DNA of 64,000 nucleotides from Salipiger sp. H15 (GCF_040409955.1 NZ_CP123384.1:1869501-1933500), one strand, 5' to 3'. Counted from the first letter of the stretch, positions 1 to 9,288 are shown. Notes: generated by a model from the sequence alone, not told the origin. Numbers and translations are program-made.

Positions 1-160
1 CATCCCGCTGCTGGGGCTTCCGGCGCTCTCGGTCTGTTCGGGGGTCGAGGCGGGCGTGCCCTGCGGCGTGCAACTGGTCGCGCCACCGTGGCGCGAGGAC
101 CTCTGCCTCGCGGCGGGCGAGGTGCTGGAACAGGGCTTCGGCCTGCATCCGCCGTACTGA
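1..160 (+). CDS. Amidase signature family protein, C-terminal end (partial)
   Basis: The reading frame is open from the first base and ends in TGA at 158-160, giving the last 52 residues of a protein that begins outside the window. The segment GLPALSV, followed by GVEAGVPCGVQLVAP, matches the conserved C-terminal part of amidase signature hydrolases (GatA-like Ser-Ser-Lys enzymes). In that family a Gly-Leu-Pro-Ala-hydrophobic strand precedes Gly-hydrophobic-Pro-x-Gly-hydrophobic-Gln. The catalytic residues lie upstream, so the substrate cannot be judged. It converges with the minus-strand gene that ends at 219. Confidence 0.72.
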   Translation, partial: IPLLGLPALSVCSGVEAGVPCGVQLVAPPWREDLCLAAGEVLEQGFGLHPPY

Positions 161-218
161 CAGGCGGGGCCACGCAGATCGTGAAGGGCGCGCCCGCCGA
201 TTTGCCGGCGCGTGAGGC

Positions 219-1103
219 TCAGGCGTCGGGCGCCTCCTTGCGGAATGCCGAAAGGCGCTGGCGAAGGCGCTGGCGAAGGAACCCGTAGGAGCCCGGCCGC
301 AGCGGGTGCACCAACTGCCCGACGAGCCCCGGCTCCATGCGGTCCGACACGCCGAGCGGGATGTCGCAGCGGCCGGGAACCCGGAACGTGCCGAAGACCC
401 CGTCGAAGAGCGAGAACACCGTCGCGTAATTGGTGTTGTAGGCCGCCGGATCGTTGGCGTGGTGCCAGCGGTGCATGGCGGGCGAGACGACCACCCTGCC
501 GAGCGGACCATAGGTCCAGGGCAGGTCGGCATGGATGAACGCGCCGTAGAAGTGACGCACGAAGGAGTTCACCAGCAGCGCGTAGGGCGGCAGCCCGAAA
601 AACAGCAGGAAGGTGAAATCGACCAGCGTCGTCGAGAGCCGGTTGATCGGGTGGAACCTGAAGATCGCGAGCCAGGTCATCTCGGTGTCGCTGTGGTGAA
701 CCGCGTGCGACGGCCAGAACAGCGGCAGGTGCTCGAGGCGGTGGCGCCAGTAGCCGATGAAATCCCCGAGGAAGACCGCGACGAACCCGACGAGCACCGG
801 CGGCAGGCCGTCCCAGGCTCCGGGCGGAACGAGCGTCAGGTCGTACTCCCTGAAGAGGGCGCCGACGCTCAGCGCCATGGCGGTCAGGATCGGCGCGACC
901 AGAATCGCGTCGACGACATGGATCAGCAGGTTCGTGCGGGTTTCGGGCAGCGCCCTGCGGAGGTCGGTGAAGAGCGTCCGGCGTTTCACCGCGACGCCCA
1001 GCAGGGCGAAGAACGGCAACGGCAGGAGAATGGCCCGGGCCGCGCTCTGAAGCGACGGCAGGACGTTTTCAATCAGGAACGAAATCACACCATACCTCCG
1101 CAA
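219..1103 (-). CDS. Sterol desaturase / fatty acid hydroxylase superfamily protein
   Basis: This is a 294-residue membrane protein. It has the three histidine clusters that bind the di-iron centre in this superfamily: HRLEH at residues 121-125, HAVHH at 133-137 and HRWHH at 211-215. Hydrophobic segments lie near residues 5-35, 60-82, 100-118 and 160-180, so it should sit in the inner membrane with the His boxes facing the cytoplasm. The family hydroxylates or desaturates lipids, carotenoids and sterol-like molecules. The substrate here is not shown by sequence or neighbours, as the gene stands alone between an amidase end and a tRNA. The start is the ATG at 1101-1103. Confidence 0.85.
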   Translation of the reverse strand: MRRYGVISFLIENVLPSLQSAARAILLPLPFFALLGVAVKRRTLFTDLRRALPETRTNLLIHVVDAILVAPILTAMALSVGALFREYDLTLVPPGAWDGLPPVLVGFVAVFLGDFIGYWRHRLEHLPLFWPSHAVHHSDTEMTWLAIFRFHPINRLSTTLVDFTFLLFFGLPPYALLVNSFVRHFYGAFIHADLPWTYGPLGRVVVSPAMHRWHHANDPAAYNTNYATVFSLFDGVFGTFRVPGRCDIPLGVSDRMEPGLVGQLVHPLRPGSYGFLRQRLRQRLSAFRKEAPDA

Positions 1104-1369
1104 CCGGCCACGCAGACCCCTGACATTTCAGGATGATACCGCTGCACGGGTCCGGGGCCCAAGAAAATATTCGGCTGTCCCTTCGCGTGGGTGTCATTTG
1201 CGGATGGGTGAGATGGAAGGCGCACAGGTGCCGCCGTGCCTGCGGGACGATTTCGCGCAGCGCGCTCGGGCGTCAAGGGCAAGGCTCGGAGCCGTACCTG
1301 CGCTGGCGGCAGGTTCGCAAGGCCACCGGCTGGACGGGTATCGCGTTCGTTCCGATGTGGGGGGACTTC

Positions 1370-1446
1370 TGGTAGCGGAGGAGGGACTTGAACCCCCGAC
1401 ACGCGGATTATGATTCCGCTGCTCTAACCAACTGAGCTACTCCGCC
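1370..1446 (-). tRNA. tRNA-Met (anticodon CAT)
   Basis: The reverse complement folds as a 77-nt tRNA with encoded CCA (1370-1372). The acceptor stem is GGCGGAG/CTCCGCT with one G-U pair. The D arm has the usual TAGCTCAGTTGGTTAGAGC form. The anticodon stem is GCGGA/TCCGC around the loop ATCATAA, and the T arm is GGGGGTTCAAGTCCC. The CAT anticodon fits elongator Met. A lysidine-modified tRNA-Ile has the same anticodon, but this acceptor and D arm look like alphaproteobacterial elongator tRNA-Met. It is not the initiator type, which has a C1-A72 mismatch. Confidence 0.93.
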
Positions 1447-1538
1447 AAGAAGTGAGCGCTGAATATGGTTATGGGCGGGGAGGGTCAAGCGGAAAAATCA
1501 CCTGCCGTGGCGGAAATTTCGCACCCCCTCCCGCGGCC

Positions 1539-2846
1539 TCATTTGACGATGGTCTCGTCACGCACGAAGAGGTTCGCCCAGGCCCGGTCGACCAGTTCGG
1601 GGGTCATCTTGTGCGGCCAGCCCTCGAAGTCGCAGATCGCCTTCATCTGGTCGATCAGGAACACCGGCTGGTAGTTCGCGTAGACGTTGCCGACGGTCGG
1701 GTACTTGCTCTTCAGCAGGTGCACGAGCGAGGCCTCGTCGAGCACCATCTGCTTCTTGCGCGCGACCATGGCGAAGATCTTCAGGAAGTCCTGCTGGTTC
1801 GGCCCGTCGATCTTGATCTTGAAGAAGATCCGGCGCAGCGCCGCCTTGTCGAAGATCTCGTTGGGGTGGAAGTTGGTCGAGAAGATCACCAGCGTGTCGA
1901 AGGGCACCTCGAACTTCTCGCCCGACTGCAGGGCGAGGATGTCCTTGTTCTCCTCGAGCGGCACGATCCAGCGGTTGACCAGCTTCTGCGGCGGCTCGGC
2001 CTGGCGGCCGAGGTCGTCGACGATGAAGAGCCCGCCGGTGGATTTCAGCTGCAGCGGCGCCTGGTAGGTGCGCGCGGTGGGGTTGTAGACCAGATCGAGC
2101 ATGTCGAGCGACAGCTCGCCCCCGGTGATCACTGTGGGCCGGTCGCAGAGCACGTAGCGCGAGTCGAAGCGGGTGGTGCGGCGCAGGCGGGTGGGATCCT
2201 CGACCTCGGCCTCGGCGGCGCTGTGCACGATCGGGTCGTAGACGGTGATCACCTGCCCGGAATACTCGATGGCGCGGGGCACGTAGATCTTGTCGCCCAG
2301 GGCCTCGCGGATGCCGTTGGAGATCGACGACTTGCCGTTGCCGGGCGGTCCGTACATCAGGATCGAGCGCCCGGCGCTGACCGCAGGTCCGAGGTGCGAG
2401 AGCAGCTCGTTCGGCAGCACGAGATGGCCCATGGCCCCGGTCAGCGCCTCGCGGGTGACCTGGATGTTGCGGATCGACTGGCGCTTCACCTGCTCGCGGT
2501 AGATCGGCAGCGGCACCGGCATGGGGCCGAAATACTCGGACTGCGACAGCGCATCCAGCGCGCGCGCCTTGCCGCTGTCGGTCAGCTGGTAGCGCATCTC
2601 GCTGTTGAGCTCGTCGCTGCGCGTGCCCATGGCCTCGATCAGCCCCTGCGAGCGGGTGTAGTCGACGATCTCCTGCGTGATGCCGATCGGCAGGCAGATG
2701 GCCTGGGCAAGCTGGGTGACGCGGTTGGTGTTCTTGCGGAACAGCGTCTTGAGCACGATGTCGCGCATCATGGTGCGCGGCAGCGCCATGTCTTCCAGCC
2801 GCTTCGGGGCAGGGGGGGCGATCACCCCGGTGCTCTGCATGTTCAT
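1539..2846 (-). CDS. AAA+ family ATPase (MoxR/McrB-like)
   Basis: This is a 435-residue cytoplasmic ATPase. Residues 30-110 look like a winged-helix-type domain, and the AAA+ core follows. It has Walker A GPPGNGKSS at 166-174, Walker B LFIVDD at 273-278, sensor-1 STN at 323-325 and an Arg-Arg pair at 338-339 that could supply the arginine finger. I chose the ATG at 2844-2846 (MNMQST), since upstream sequence in this frame is not protein-like. The gene is on the same strand as the Tad pilus cluster but is separated from it by the plus-strand gene at 3051-3836. A role with the pilus is only a guess from position, and no substrate can be named. Confidence 0.82.
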   Translation of the reverse strand: MNMQSTGVIAPPAPKRLEDMALPRTMMRDIVLKTLFRKNTNRVTQLAQAICLPIGITQEIVDYTRSQGLIEAMGTRSDELNSEMRYQLTDSGKARALDALSQSEYFGPMPVPLPIYREQVKRQSIRNIQVTREALTGAMGHLVLPNELLSHLGPAVSAGRSILMYGPPGNGKSSISNGIREALGDKIYVPRAIEYSGQVITVYDPIVHSAAEAEVEDPTRLRRTTRFDSRYVLCDRPTVITGGELSLDMLDLVYNPTARTYQAPLQLKSTGGLFIVDDLGRQAEPPQKLVNRWIVPLEENKDILALQSGEKFEVPFDTLVIFSTNFHPNEIFDKAALRRIFFKIKIDGPNQQDFLKIFAMVARKKQMVLDEASLVHLLKSKYPTVGNVYANYQPVFLIDQMKAICDFEGWPHKMTPELVDRAWANLFVRDETIVK

Positions 2847-3050
2847 CAATGCTCTGCCTTTTCTCTGGCGCATCCCGGCTGCGGGCCGGGGCGCGCGGGT
2901 GGCGCCAGTCCTGCCGTCCGGGCCGGGTTGTTGCCGTGCAGGAAACTCCAGCATTGTGGCAAGAGCTTGTCTCGGCGCGGGAATTGCCATGGCGGGTTGC
3001 GCGAAAGCCGCGGGTGTCGGAGGCTGCCGGGAAAGAACGGGGAGACGCGC

Positions 3051-3836
3051 ATGTCGACGGGGATGACGGTGGGGGTGATCGGCGGCACCGGGATGTTGGG
3101 CCGGAGCCTGGTGGCGGCGCTGCTCGACAGCGGTGTGGTGCGGCCGGAGCACCTCTGGGTCGCCAACCGCTCGGGCGCGCGCGGCGATCTGCCCGAGGCG
3201 GTGCGGGTGACGGCGCGGGCGCAGGAGCTGGCCGATGCCTGCGACGCGGTGATCCTGTCGGTGCCGCCCGCGCTCTTTGCCGCGCTCGAGCTGCGGGCGC
3301 CGGACGCGCTGGTGATCTCGGTCATGGCCGGGGTGAGCCGGGCGCGGATCGCTGGGCAGACCGGGGCGCGGCGCATCGCCCGCGCGATGTCGAGCCCGGC
3401 GGCGTCGCGGCGTCGAGCCTTCTCGCCCTGGTGCGGCGATCTGCCTGCCGAGGACCGCGCGCTGGTCGAGACCCTGCTCGGCGCCTGCGGAAGCACCGCC
3501 GAGGTCGCCGACGAGGCGCAGATCGAGGTCTTCACCGCGATGACCGGGCCGGTGCCGGGGTTCGTGGCGCAGTTTGCCGCCTGCATGGCGGATTACGCGG
3601 CACGGCGCGGCGTGGCGCCGGAGGTCGCCGAGGCGGCGGTCCGGCAGCTTTTCCTCGCGGCGGGGGAGATGCTGGCCTGGGACGGGCCCGCGCCGTGCGA
3701 GCACGTGCGCGAGATGGTCGACTATGCCGGGACCACGGCGGCGGGGCTGCTGGCCCTGCAGGAGGCGGGCTTGCAGCGGGTGATCGACGACGGGCTCGAC
3801 GCGGCGGTCGCCCGCACCCGCGCGATCGGGACCTAG
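3051..3836 (+). CDS. Pyrroline-5-carboxylate reductase-like NAD(P)-binding protein
   Basis: This is a 261-residue protein with an N-terminal Rossmann fold (GVIGGTGMLG, residues 8-17) and the helical C-terminal half typical of ProC. P5C reductase makes proline from pyrroline-5-carboxylate. Several signatures are altered. The usual R-x-M-P-N-T-P stretch reads RAMSSPAAS, and the family's G-G-T-T-A-A-G-L motif reads YAGTTAAGLL. The ATG at 3051 has a GGGGAGA ribosome site. It may be a divergent second ProC or a reductase of another imine. Its last 4 bases overlap the convergent prepilin peptidase gene. Confidence 0.68.
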   Translation: MSTGMTVGVIGGTGMLGRSLVAALLDSGVVRPEHLWVANRSGARGDLPEAVRVTARAQELADACDAVILSVPPALFAALELRAPDALVISVMAGVSRARIAGQTGARRIARAMSSPAASRRRAFSPWCGDLPAEDRALVETLLGACGSTAEVADEAQIEVFTAMTGPVPGFVAQFAACMADYAARRGVAPEVAEAAVRQLFLAAGEMLAWDGPAPCEHVREMVDYAGTTAAGLLALQEAGLQRVIDDGLDAAVARTRAIGT

Positions 3837-4342
3837 GGCGACAGCGGCGCGCCGTAGAGCGCGCCGAGCAGCAGGTAGAGCCCCAGCGTGCCGGCGAGCG
3901 CGAGCCCCATGGGGAAGCGGCTGCCGCTTTCCCAGCTCTTCCAGTCCGGCGCCAGCCTGCGCAGCGGAGAGGCGCGCACCAGCCGGTGCGTGACGAAGGC
4001 CGCGAGCAGCGTCGCGGCAAAGAGCGCCATGACGAAACGCAGGTCGCCAAGGTGGATGAATGGCGCGGCGGCGGCGGCGAATTTCGCGTCCCCCGCGCCG
4101 ACCGCGCCGCCGGCGTTGAGCGCGATGCCCGCGACCAGCACGGCAAGCATCTGCACGTAGCGCCAGGCGTAGTCGCCGAGCGGCAGGACGAACGGGCCGA
4201 GGATCACGAAGATCGCGAAGAGGGTGACCACCGCCTTGTTCAGGATCCGCATGTACTTCATGTCGGTGAAGCAGACCCAGAAGCAGACCAGCAGGGTCGG
4301 CGGGAGGAACCAGAGCGCGGCGGATGCGGGGATCACCAGCAT
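3833..4342 (-). CDS. Prepilin peptidase, TadV/CpaA-like (A24 family)
   Basis: This 169-residue, highly hydrophobic protein is an inner-membrane aspartyl protease that cleaves the leader of Flp-type prepilins. The two catalytic aspartates are visible in FTDMKYMRILN (D27) and in the diagnostic GAGDAK motif (residues 82-87). The length fits the short TadV/CpaA type without the methyltransferase domain of PilD. The ATG has a GGAGG ribosome site. It is the last gene of the minus-strand Tad cluster and lies 10 bases after the TPR lipoprotein gene. Confidence 0.88.
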   Translation of the reverse strand: MLVIPASAALWFLPPTLLVCFWVCFTDMKYMRILNKAVVTLFAIFVILGPFVLPLGDYAWRYVQMLAVLVAGIALNAGGAVGAGDAKFAAAAAPFIHLGDLRFVMALFAATLLAAFVTHRLVRASPLRRLAPDWKSWESGSRFPMGLALAGTLGLYLLLGALYGAPLSP

Positions 4343-4352
4343 GGCCTCCGCC

Positions 4353-5213
4353 TCAATTCGTTACCGTGCCTTCCAGCGCGTCGAGGGCGCGGGCGGCGGC
4401 TTCGAAATGCTGCGGGTGCGTCTCCAGCGCGTCGCGCAGCAGCCCCTTGCCGATCTCCACGTCGCCGCGCTTGACCGCGGCCAGCCCCAGCGTCTGCAGG
4501 AGCTCGGCGCGCTCGATCTGGGTCATCTGCATGACCGGCAGCGTGTAGTTCCCCTGCGCGCCGCGGGCGAGCACGAGGTTGTTCTTGGCGGTGAAGAGCT
4601 TCGGGTCCTGCCGGATGGCGTCGGCGAAGAGCTTCTCGGCCTCGGCGTAGTCGCCGCGCGAGAGCTTCGAGTAGCCCCAGTTGTTCAGCACCGAGGCGGG
4701 CTTGCTGGTGAGCCCCGTGGCGACCTCGTAGAAGCTGTCGGCCTTCTGCCATTCCTGGTGGCTGTCGGCGATCATCGCCTCGAGCCGGTAGCGCTGGAAG
4801 GTCTCGTGGGTGGGCGGGATGCCGTCCAGCACCTGCTCGGCCCGTTCCCAGTTGTTGTTGCGGATCAGCGCGTCGGCGAGCGAGACCCGGTCCTCGTTGG
4901 TCGAGCCCTCGTGGGCGATGACCTGGGTCCAGGCGGCGGTGGCCTCGGGGTAGCGCTTGGCGCGCACGAGCGACTTGGCAAGGCCGCGCTGGAAGTCGAT
5001 GCGGGCGGGGTCCTGCTCGGCGCTGCGGGTGAAATAGGCCACGGCCTCGTCGGGATCGCCGGCGCTGAGCATCACCTCGGTCAGGCCCGCCCCGTCGATC
5101 GCGTTCACGTTGGAAAACTCGCGATCCACCGCGTCCTTGTCGATGTCCTTGCCGCAGGCGGACAGGGCGAGAAGGCCCGCCGCGAAGGCGATCAAAACAT
5201 TCGGGTGGCGCAT
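4353..5213 (-). CDS. TPR-repeat lipoprotein, TadD-like
   Basis: The 286-residue product begins with a lipoprotein signal (MRHPN, hydrophobic core, LLALSAC lipobox with Cys near residue 20), which supports the ATG at 5211-5213 preceded by AGGA. The rest is a chain of TPR-like helix pairs, for example the DPDEAVAYFTRSAEQDP unit and the NNWGYSKLSRGDYAEAEKLF unit. TadD-type TPR lipoproteins are thought to help assemble or localise the Tad secretin as pilotin-like factors. This is the second of two such genes in a row, which is unusual. It lies between the first TPR gene and the prepilin peptidase. Confidence 0.8.
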   Translation of the reverse strand: MRHPNVLIAFAAGLLALSACGKDIDKDAVDREFSNVNAIDGAGLTEVMLSAGDPDEAVAYFTRSAEQDPARIDFQRGLAKSLVRAKRYPEATAAWTQVIAHEGSTNEDRVSLADALIRNNNWERAEQVLDGIPPTHETFQRYRLEAMIADSHQEWQKADSFYEVATGLTSKPASVLNNWGYSKLSRGDYAEAEKLFADAIRQDPKLFTAKNNLVLARGAQGNYTLPVMQMTQIERAELLQTLGLAAVKRGDVEIGKGLLRDALETHPQHFEAAARALDALEGTVTN

Positions 5214-5281
5214 TTCCTGCGTCCTTTTGCTGCTCTTGCCTCTTGCGCTGGCCCCTGCGGCACCCCTCTGCGGAGGCAATC

Positions 5282-5869
5282 TCAGGACGCGCGCCGGATC
5301 AGGAAACTGCCGCTGCCCCGGCGAACCAGCCTATAGTCTTGATTTTGCGCCGGATCATACCCGGTGTCGTCGAGTTTTGCGAGCGCCAAGCGCAGATTGT
5401 CGCGAATTGCGTCACTTTCGCCATTGTCGAGCCCGTAGGCCCTGCGGAAGATCTCGGCGGCTTCGCCGGTCTGGCCGCTCTCGATCAACACCACGCCGAG
5501 ATTGTTCCACGCCTCGGGCCAGGTCGGTTCGACTTCGACGGCGCGGCGCAGCAGCGTCTCGGCCTGGCCCAGCCGCCCCAGCGCGAGGTTGGCCGAGCCG
5601 AGCGAGCTCAGCACCTCCGCGGTGAGCCCGTCGCGGCCGGCGGCGCGGGTGTAGGCCTCGAGCGCCAGCTCCGCCTCGCCCGCCTGCATCAGCCGGTGGC
5701 CGACGAGCAACTGGTCGACATCCTCGCCGCGCGGATCGAGCGCCGGGGCATAGGGCGTGCCGCTTTCCTGCCGCAGCGTGTCGGGGGCGCCGAAACCACC
5801 AAGGCCGCCCGAGGAACAGGCGGCCAGGCAGAGCAGTGCGGCGATGGCCCGGACCGGGCGTGAGGACAT
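5282..5869 (-). CDS. tadD: TPR-repeat lipoprotein TadD-like (Tad pilus assembly)
   Basis: The product has 195 residues. The start at 5867-5869 gives MSSRPVRAIAALLCLAAC, a lipoprotein signal with Cys in the lipobox. A start 8 codons upstream would put the signal too deep. The body has three to four TPR units, including AGEAELALEAYTRAAG and the NNLGVVLIESGQTGEAAEIF unit. TadD is an outer-membrane TPR lipoprotein of Tad pilus systems. The gene overlaps the end of tadC by 4 bases or less, so it is translationally coupled to it. Confidence 0.82.
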   Translation of the reverse strand: MSSRPVRAIAALLCLAACSSGGLGGFGAPDTLRQESGTPYAPALDPRGEDVDQLLVGHRLMQAGEAELALEAYTRAAGRDGLTAEVLSSLGSANLALGRLGQAETLLRRAVEVEPTWPEAWNNLGVVLIESGQTGEAAEIFRRAYGLDNGESDAIRDNLRLALAKLDDTGYDPAQNQDYRLVRRGSGSFLIRRAS

Positions 5870-5873
5870 TCGG

Positions 5874-6845
5874 TCATTTCCCCATGGTTGCAAGCTTTCC
5901 GAGGCCGACGAGCGACGGACCGACCAGGATGATCATCAGCGGCGGCACGGTCAGCATCATAGTGGTGAGCGTCATCTTTGTCGGCAGCTTGTTCGCCTTT
6001 TCCTCGGCGCGCATGACTCTTTTGTCACGCATCTCGCCGGCGTAGACGCGCAGCGCGTCGGCGATCGAGGTGCCGAAGCTGGCCGCCTGGTTCAGCACGA
6101 CGACGAAGGACGAGACGTCGTGCACACCGCAGCGCTCGCCCATGTCGAGCAGCACGGCCGATTTCTCCTTGCCCGCCTTCAGTTCGTTGCAGACGATCTC
6201 GAACTCGTCGGCCAGCGCGGCATAGGAGGCGCGCAGCTCGCGCGCGACGCGGTTGATCGACTGGTCGAGCGACTGGCCGGCTTCGACGCAGACGAGCATC
6301 ATGTCGAGCGCGTCGGGGAAGCCTTCCTCGATCTGCTGGTGACGCTCGGCGATGCGGCGGGTGATCCAGTATTTCGGCGCCATGTAGCCCGCGGCGCCGG
6401 GGCCGAGGATCCACATAAGCTTCTGGTGCAGCGGCGTGTCGGGCGTGTCGAGCACCGTCAGGTAGTAGACGGTCCCGATCGCCAGCAGGCCGAGCCCCAG
6501 CACCATCTGCGCGAGGTAGTAGATCCGCACCGCATCGCGCGAGCGGTAGCCGGCCTGCAGCAGCTTCTTGCGGGCCGCGCCGAGTTCCTCCTCGGTGCTG
6601 GGCTCGAGGTACTGGGCGTACTTGTTCAGCTTCTCGTTGCGCCGGGTGTCGCGCAGCACGGCGCGCGTGTCCTTCTCCATCTTCTGGCGCGCGGTCTCGC
6701 GCAGCTTGTCCATGGGATCGGCGCGCGAGCCCAGCATCAGCGGAATGCTGGCGAGGATCATCACGAAGGCAAGTCCGGCGATCACCATCAGCGGGCCGGC
6801 CGGGCCGAGCTTCGCGATGATCAGGCTGTTGAGCGTGTCGAGCAT
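5874..6845 (-). CDS. tadC: Type II secretion F family protein TadC
   Basis: This 323-residue integral membrane protein of the GspF/TadC family forms the inner-membrane platform of the Tad pilus with TadB. The cytoplasmic GspF-type domain is recognisable from the segment VCVEAGQSLDQSINRVARE and the following FGTSIADALRVYA stretch. Transmembrane segments lie near residues 15-38, 108-150 and at the C-terminus. It follows tadB by 10 bases and precedes the TPR gene with overlapping ends, so it is plainly in the same operon. Confidence 0.92.
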   Translation of the reverse strand: MLDTLNSLIIAKLGPAGPLMVIAGLAFVMILASIPLMLGSRADPMDKLRETARQKMEKDTRAVLRDTRRNEKLNKYAQYLEPSTEEELGAARKKLLQAGYRSRDAVRIYYLAQMVLGLGLLAIGTVYYLTVLDTPDTPLHQKLMWILGPGAAGYMAPKYWITRRIAERHQQIEEGFPDALDMMLVCVEAGQSLDQSINRVARELRASYAALADEFEIVCNELKAGKEKSAVLLDMGERCGVHDVSSFVVVLNQAASFGTSIADALRVYAGEMRDKRVMRAEEKANKLPTKMTLTTMMLTVPPLMIILVGPSLVGLGKLATMGK

Positions 6846-6855
6846 GGCGGCGTCC

Positions 6856-7821
6856 TCAGACCTTGATGTTCACCAGGATGCGCATGACGATCAGGTTCAG
6901 GACCAGGAAGATCGCCACCGCGAAACAGGCGGGGATGAAGAAGGGGTGGTCGATGACCTCGTCGTAGTAGTTCGGGTCGAGCACCTGGATCGCGAGCAGC
7001 ACGAAGACCGGGAACCCCGACAGGAACTTGCCGGACCATTGCGCCTCGGCGGTGATCGCCTTGACCCGCCGGAACAGGCGGAAGCGCGCGCGGATCACCT
7101 TGGCGAGGCCCTCGAGGATCTCGGCGAGGTTGCCGCCCGACTGCTGCTGGATGCTGACCGCGACGGCGAGGAAGCGCAGGTCCTGCATGTCGAGCCGCTC
7201 GGCCATCTGCTTGAGCGCCTCGCCGATGTCGCGGCCATAGGTGGCCTCGTCGGAGATCACCCCGAACTCGGTGGCGAGCGGGTCCTTGATCTCCTTCGAG
7301 ACGATGCTGATCGCCGAGCTGAACGGGTAGCCCACGCGCAGGCTGCGCACCATCAGCTCGACGGCGTCCGGCAGCTGCTCCTCGATCAGGCCGAGGCGCT
7401 TCTTGGCCTTGCCGTTGACCCACATGTAGACGCCGCCGACGCCGATCCCGATCCCCATCACGATGCGCACCGGCAGCGAGGCCTGCGTGCCGAGCGACAG
7501 CGCGAAGAAGGCGAAGACGCTGACGCCGCCCATGATCATGATCAGCTGCCGGGGGGTGAAGGCGAGCGCCGCCTTCTGCGCCCGGTCGGCGAGCAGCGAG
7601 TAGAGCGGGATCCCCCGGTTGTTGCGGTGCTGGTCCATCTCCTTGCGCAGCGTCGCGAGGACGTCCTCGCGCGAGGCATTCTTGTTCAGCATCTCCAGCC
7701 GGCGGTTCACCTTGCTGTTGAGGCTGATCGACTTGCCGAAGGCCACGAGGTAGATGCCCTCGACCAGGACCAGGACCCCGATGAAGATCAGGCCGTAGAT
7801 GATCGGTTCTGCGCTGAGCAT
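6856..7821 (-). CDS. tadB: Type II secretion F family protein TadB
   Basis: This 321-residue inner-membrane platform protein is the paralogue of TadC and the first of the pair, as in most Tad loci. It has hydrophobic segments at residues 5-25 and 88-125 and at the C-terminal end. The GspF domain includes LMVRSLRVGYPFSSAISIV and the family motif QQQSGGNLAEILEGLAKVIR. It would contact the TadA ATPase and drive Flp pilin assembly. It begins 3 bases after the tadA stop codon, so translation is coupled. Confidence 0.93.
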   Translation of the reverse strand: MLSAEPIIYGLIFIGVLVLVEGIYLVAFGKSISLNSKVNRRLEMLNKNASREDVLATLRKEMDQHRNNRGIPLYSLLADRAQKAALAFTPRQLIMIMGGVSVFAFFALSLGTQASLPVRIVMGIGIGVGGVYMWVNGKAKKRLGLIEEQLPDAVELMVRSLRVGYPFSSAISIVSKEIKDPLATEFGVISDEATYGRDIGEALKQMAERLDMQDLRFLAVAVSIQQQSGGNLAEILEGLAKVIRARFRLFRRVKAITAEAQWSGKFLSGFPVFVLLAIQVLDPNYYDEVIDHPFFIPACFAVAIFLVLNLIVMRILVNIKV

Positions 7822-7824
7822 GGC

Positions 7825-9276
7825 TTACTCCGGGCGGAAGGGTTCGTAGATCGAGGGCGGGATGTCGTAGCCCCACATGCGGAAGCGCTCCGAGAAGTGG
7901 CTGCGCACGCCGGTGGCGGTGAAATGCCCGAGGATCTTGTTGTCCGGGGTCAGGCCGACGCGCTGGTAGCGGAAGATCTCCTGCATCGAGATCACGTCGC
8001 CCTCCATGCCGGTGATCTCGGTGATCGAGGTCATCCGGCGCGAGCCGTCCTGCAGGCGGCTGGCCTGCACGAGGATGTTCACCGCCGAGGAGATCTGGCT
8101 GCGCATCGCCTTCAGCGGCATCTCGACCCCGGCCATGGCGATCATGTTCTCGAGGCGCGAGATGGCGTCGCGCGGGTTGTTGGCGTGGATCGTGGTCATC
8201 GAGCCGTCGTGGCCGGTGTTCATCGCCTGCAGCATGTCGATCACCTCCTCGCCGCGCGTCTCGCCGACGATGATGCGGTCGGGGCGCATCCGCAGCGCGT
8301 TCTTGAGGCAGTCGCGCGGGGTGACCGCGCCCTTGCCCTCGACGTTCGGCGGGCGGCTTTCCATGCGACCCACATGGGTCTGCTGGAGCTGGAGTTCGGC
8401 GGTGTCCTCGATGGTCAGGATGCGTTCGCTGTCGTCGATGAAGGACGAGAGCGCGTTGAGCGTGGTGGTCTTGCCCGAGCCGGTCCCGCCCGAGACGATG
8501 ACGTTGAGGCGCGTCGCGACGGCGGCCTGAAGGTAGACGGCCATCTCCTCGGTGAAGGCGCCGAACTGCACGAGGTCGTCGATGCCGAGCTTGTCCTTCT
8601 TGAACTTCCGGATCGACACCAGCGAGCCGTCGACCGCGATCGGCGGCACCATGGCGTTGAAGCGCGAGCCGTCGGCGAGGCGGGCGTCGACATAGGGGTT
8701 GGATTCATCGACCCGGCGGCCCACGGCCGACACGATCTTGTCGATGATCCGCATCAGGTGGCGCTCGTCCTTGAAGGTCACGTCCGAGAGCTGCAGCTTG
8801 CCGCTGCGTTCGACGAAGATCTGGTGCGGCCCGTTGACGAGGATGTCCGAGACCGTTTCGTCCTTGAGCAGGGTCTCGAGCGGACCGAGGCCCTTGACCT
8901 CGTCATAGAGCTCCTGGTTGAGCGTGCCGCGTTCCTCGCGGTTGAGCACGATGCCCTTTTCCTGCAGCGATTCCGAGGCGATGGCGGCGATCTCCTCGCG
9001 CAGCTCGCTTTCGCTCGCCTGGTCGATGGCAGCCAGGTTCAGGTTGTCGAGCAGGGCGCGGTGCAGCTCGAGCTTGATCTCGCCCATGCGCTCCTTGCGC
9101 TTCTTCTCGCGGTCCTGCGGCGTCACCTCGGCGGCCCGTTTCGGGGCGGGCTTGCGCATCGACTGCGCCCGCGCGGCGGTGTCGACCGGAACCATCTGCG
9201 GCTTCGGCGCCTCGGCCGGCGCGGCGGCGGCGGTCGGGGCGGGCTGGGACGTGGGTTTCTTGTAACGCGAGAACAT
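7825..9276 (-). CDS. tadA: Tad pilus assembly ATPase TadA/CpaF
   Basis: This 483-residue hexameric secretion ATPase of the CpaF/TadA class powers Flp pilus extrusion and, in some systems, retraction. An Ala/Pro-rich N-terminus is followed by the CpaF N-terminal domain. The RecA-like domain has Walker A GGTGSGKT at residues 263-270, the Asp box TIEDTAEL near 294, and the Walker B region [10 protein letters not shown] near 333-342. TTIHANNP supplies the His box. The gene starts 12 bases after tadZ and is followed directly by tadB. Confidence 0.95.
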   Translation of the reverse strand: MFSRYKKPTSQPAPTAAAAPAEAPKPQMVPVDTAARAQSMRKPAPKRAAEVTPQDREKKRKERMGEIKLELHRALLDNLNLAAIDQASESELREEIAAIASESLQEKGIVLNREERGTLNQELYDEVKGLGPLETLLKDETVSDILVNGPHQIFVERSGKLQLSDVTFKDERHLMRIIDKIVSAVGRRVDESNPYVDARLADGSRFNAMVPPIAVDGSLVSIRKFKKDKLGIDDLVQFGAFTEEMAVYLQAAVATRLNVIVSGGTGSGKTTTLNALSSFIDDSERILTIEDTAELQLQQTHVGRMESRPPNVEGKGAVTPRDCLKNALRMRPDRIIVGETRGEEVIDMLQAMNTGHDGSMTTIHANNPRDAISRLENMIAMAGVEMPLKAMRSQISSAVNILVQASRLQDGSRRMTSITEITGMEGDVISMQEIFRYQRVGLTPDNKILGHFTATGVRSHFSERFRMWGYDIPPSIYEPFRPE

Positions 9277-9288
9277 TGCGGGCTCCTA

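Noticed and set aside
1452..3836. Long open frame (794 residues) on the plus strand through the AAA ATPase
   Set aside because: Its first two thirds are the antisense of the AAA+ ATPase. Only the last part from 3051 is real and is annotated as the ProC-like gene.
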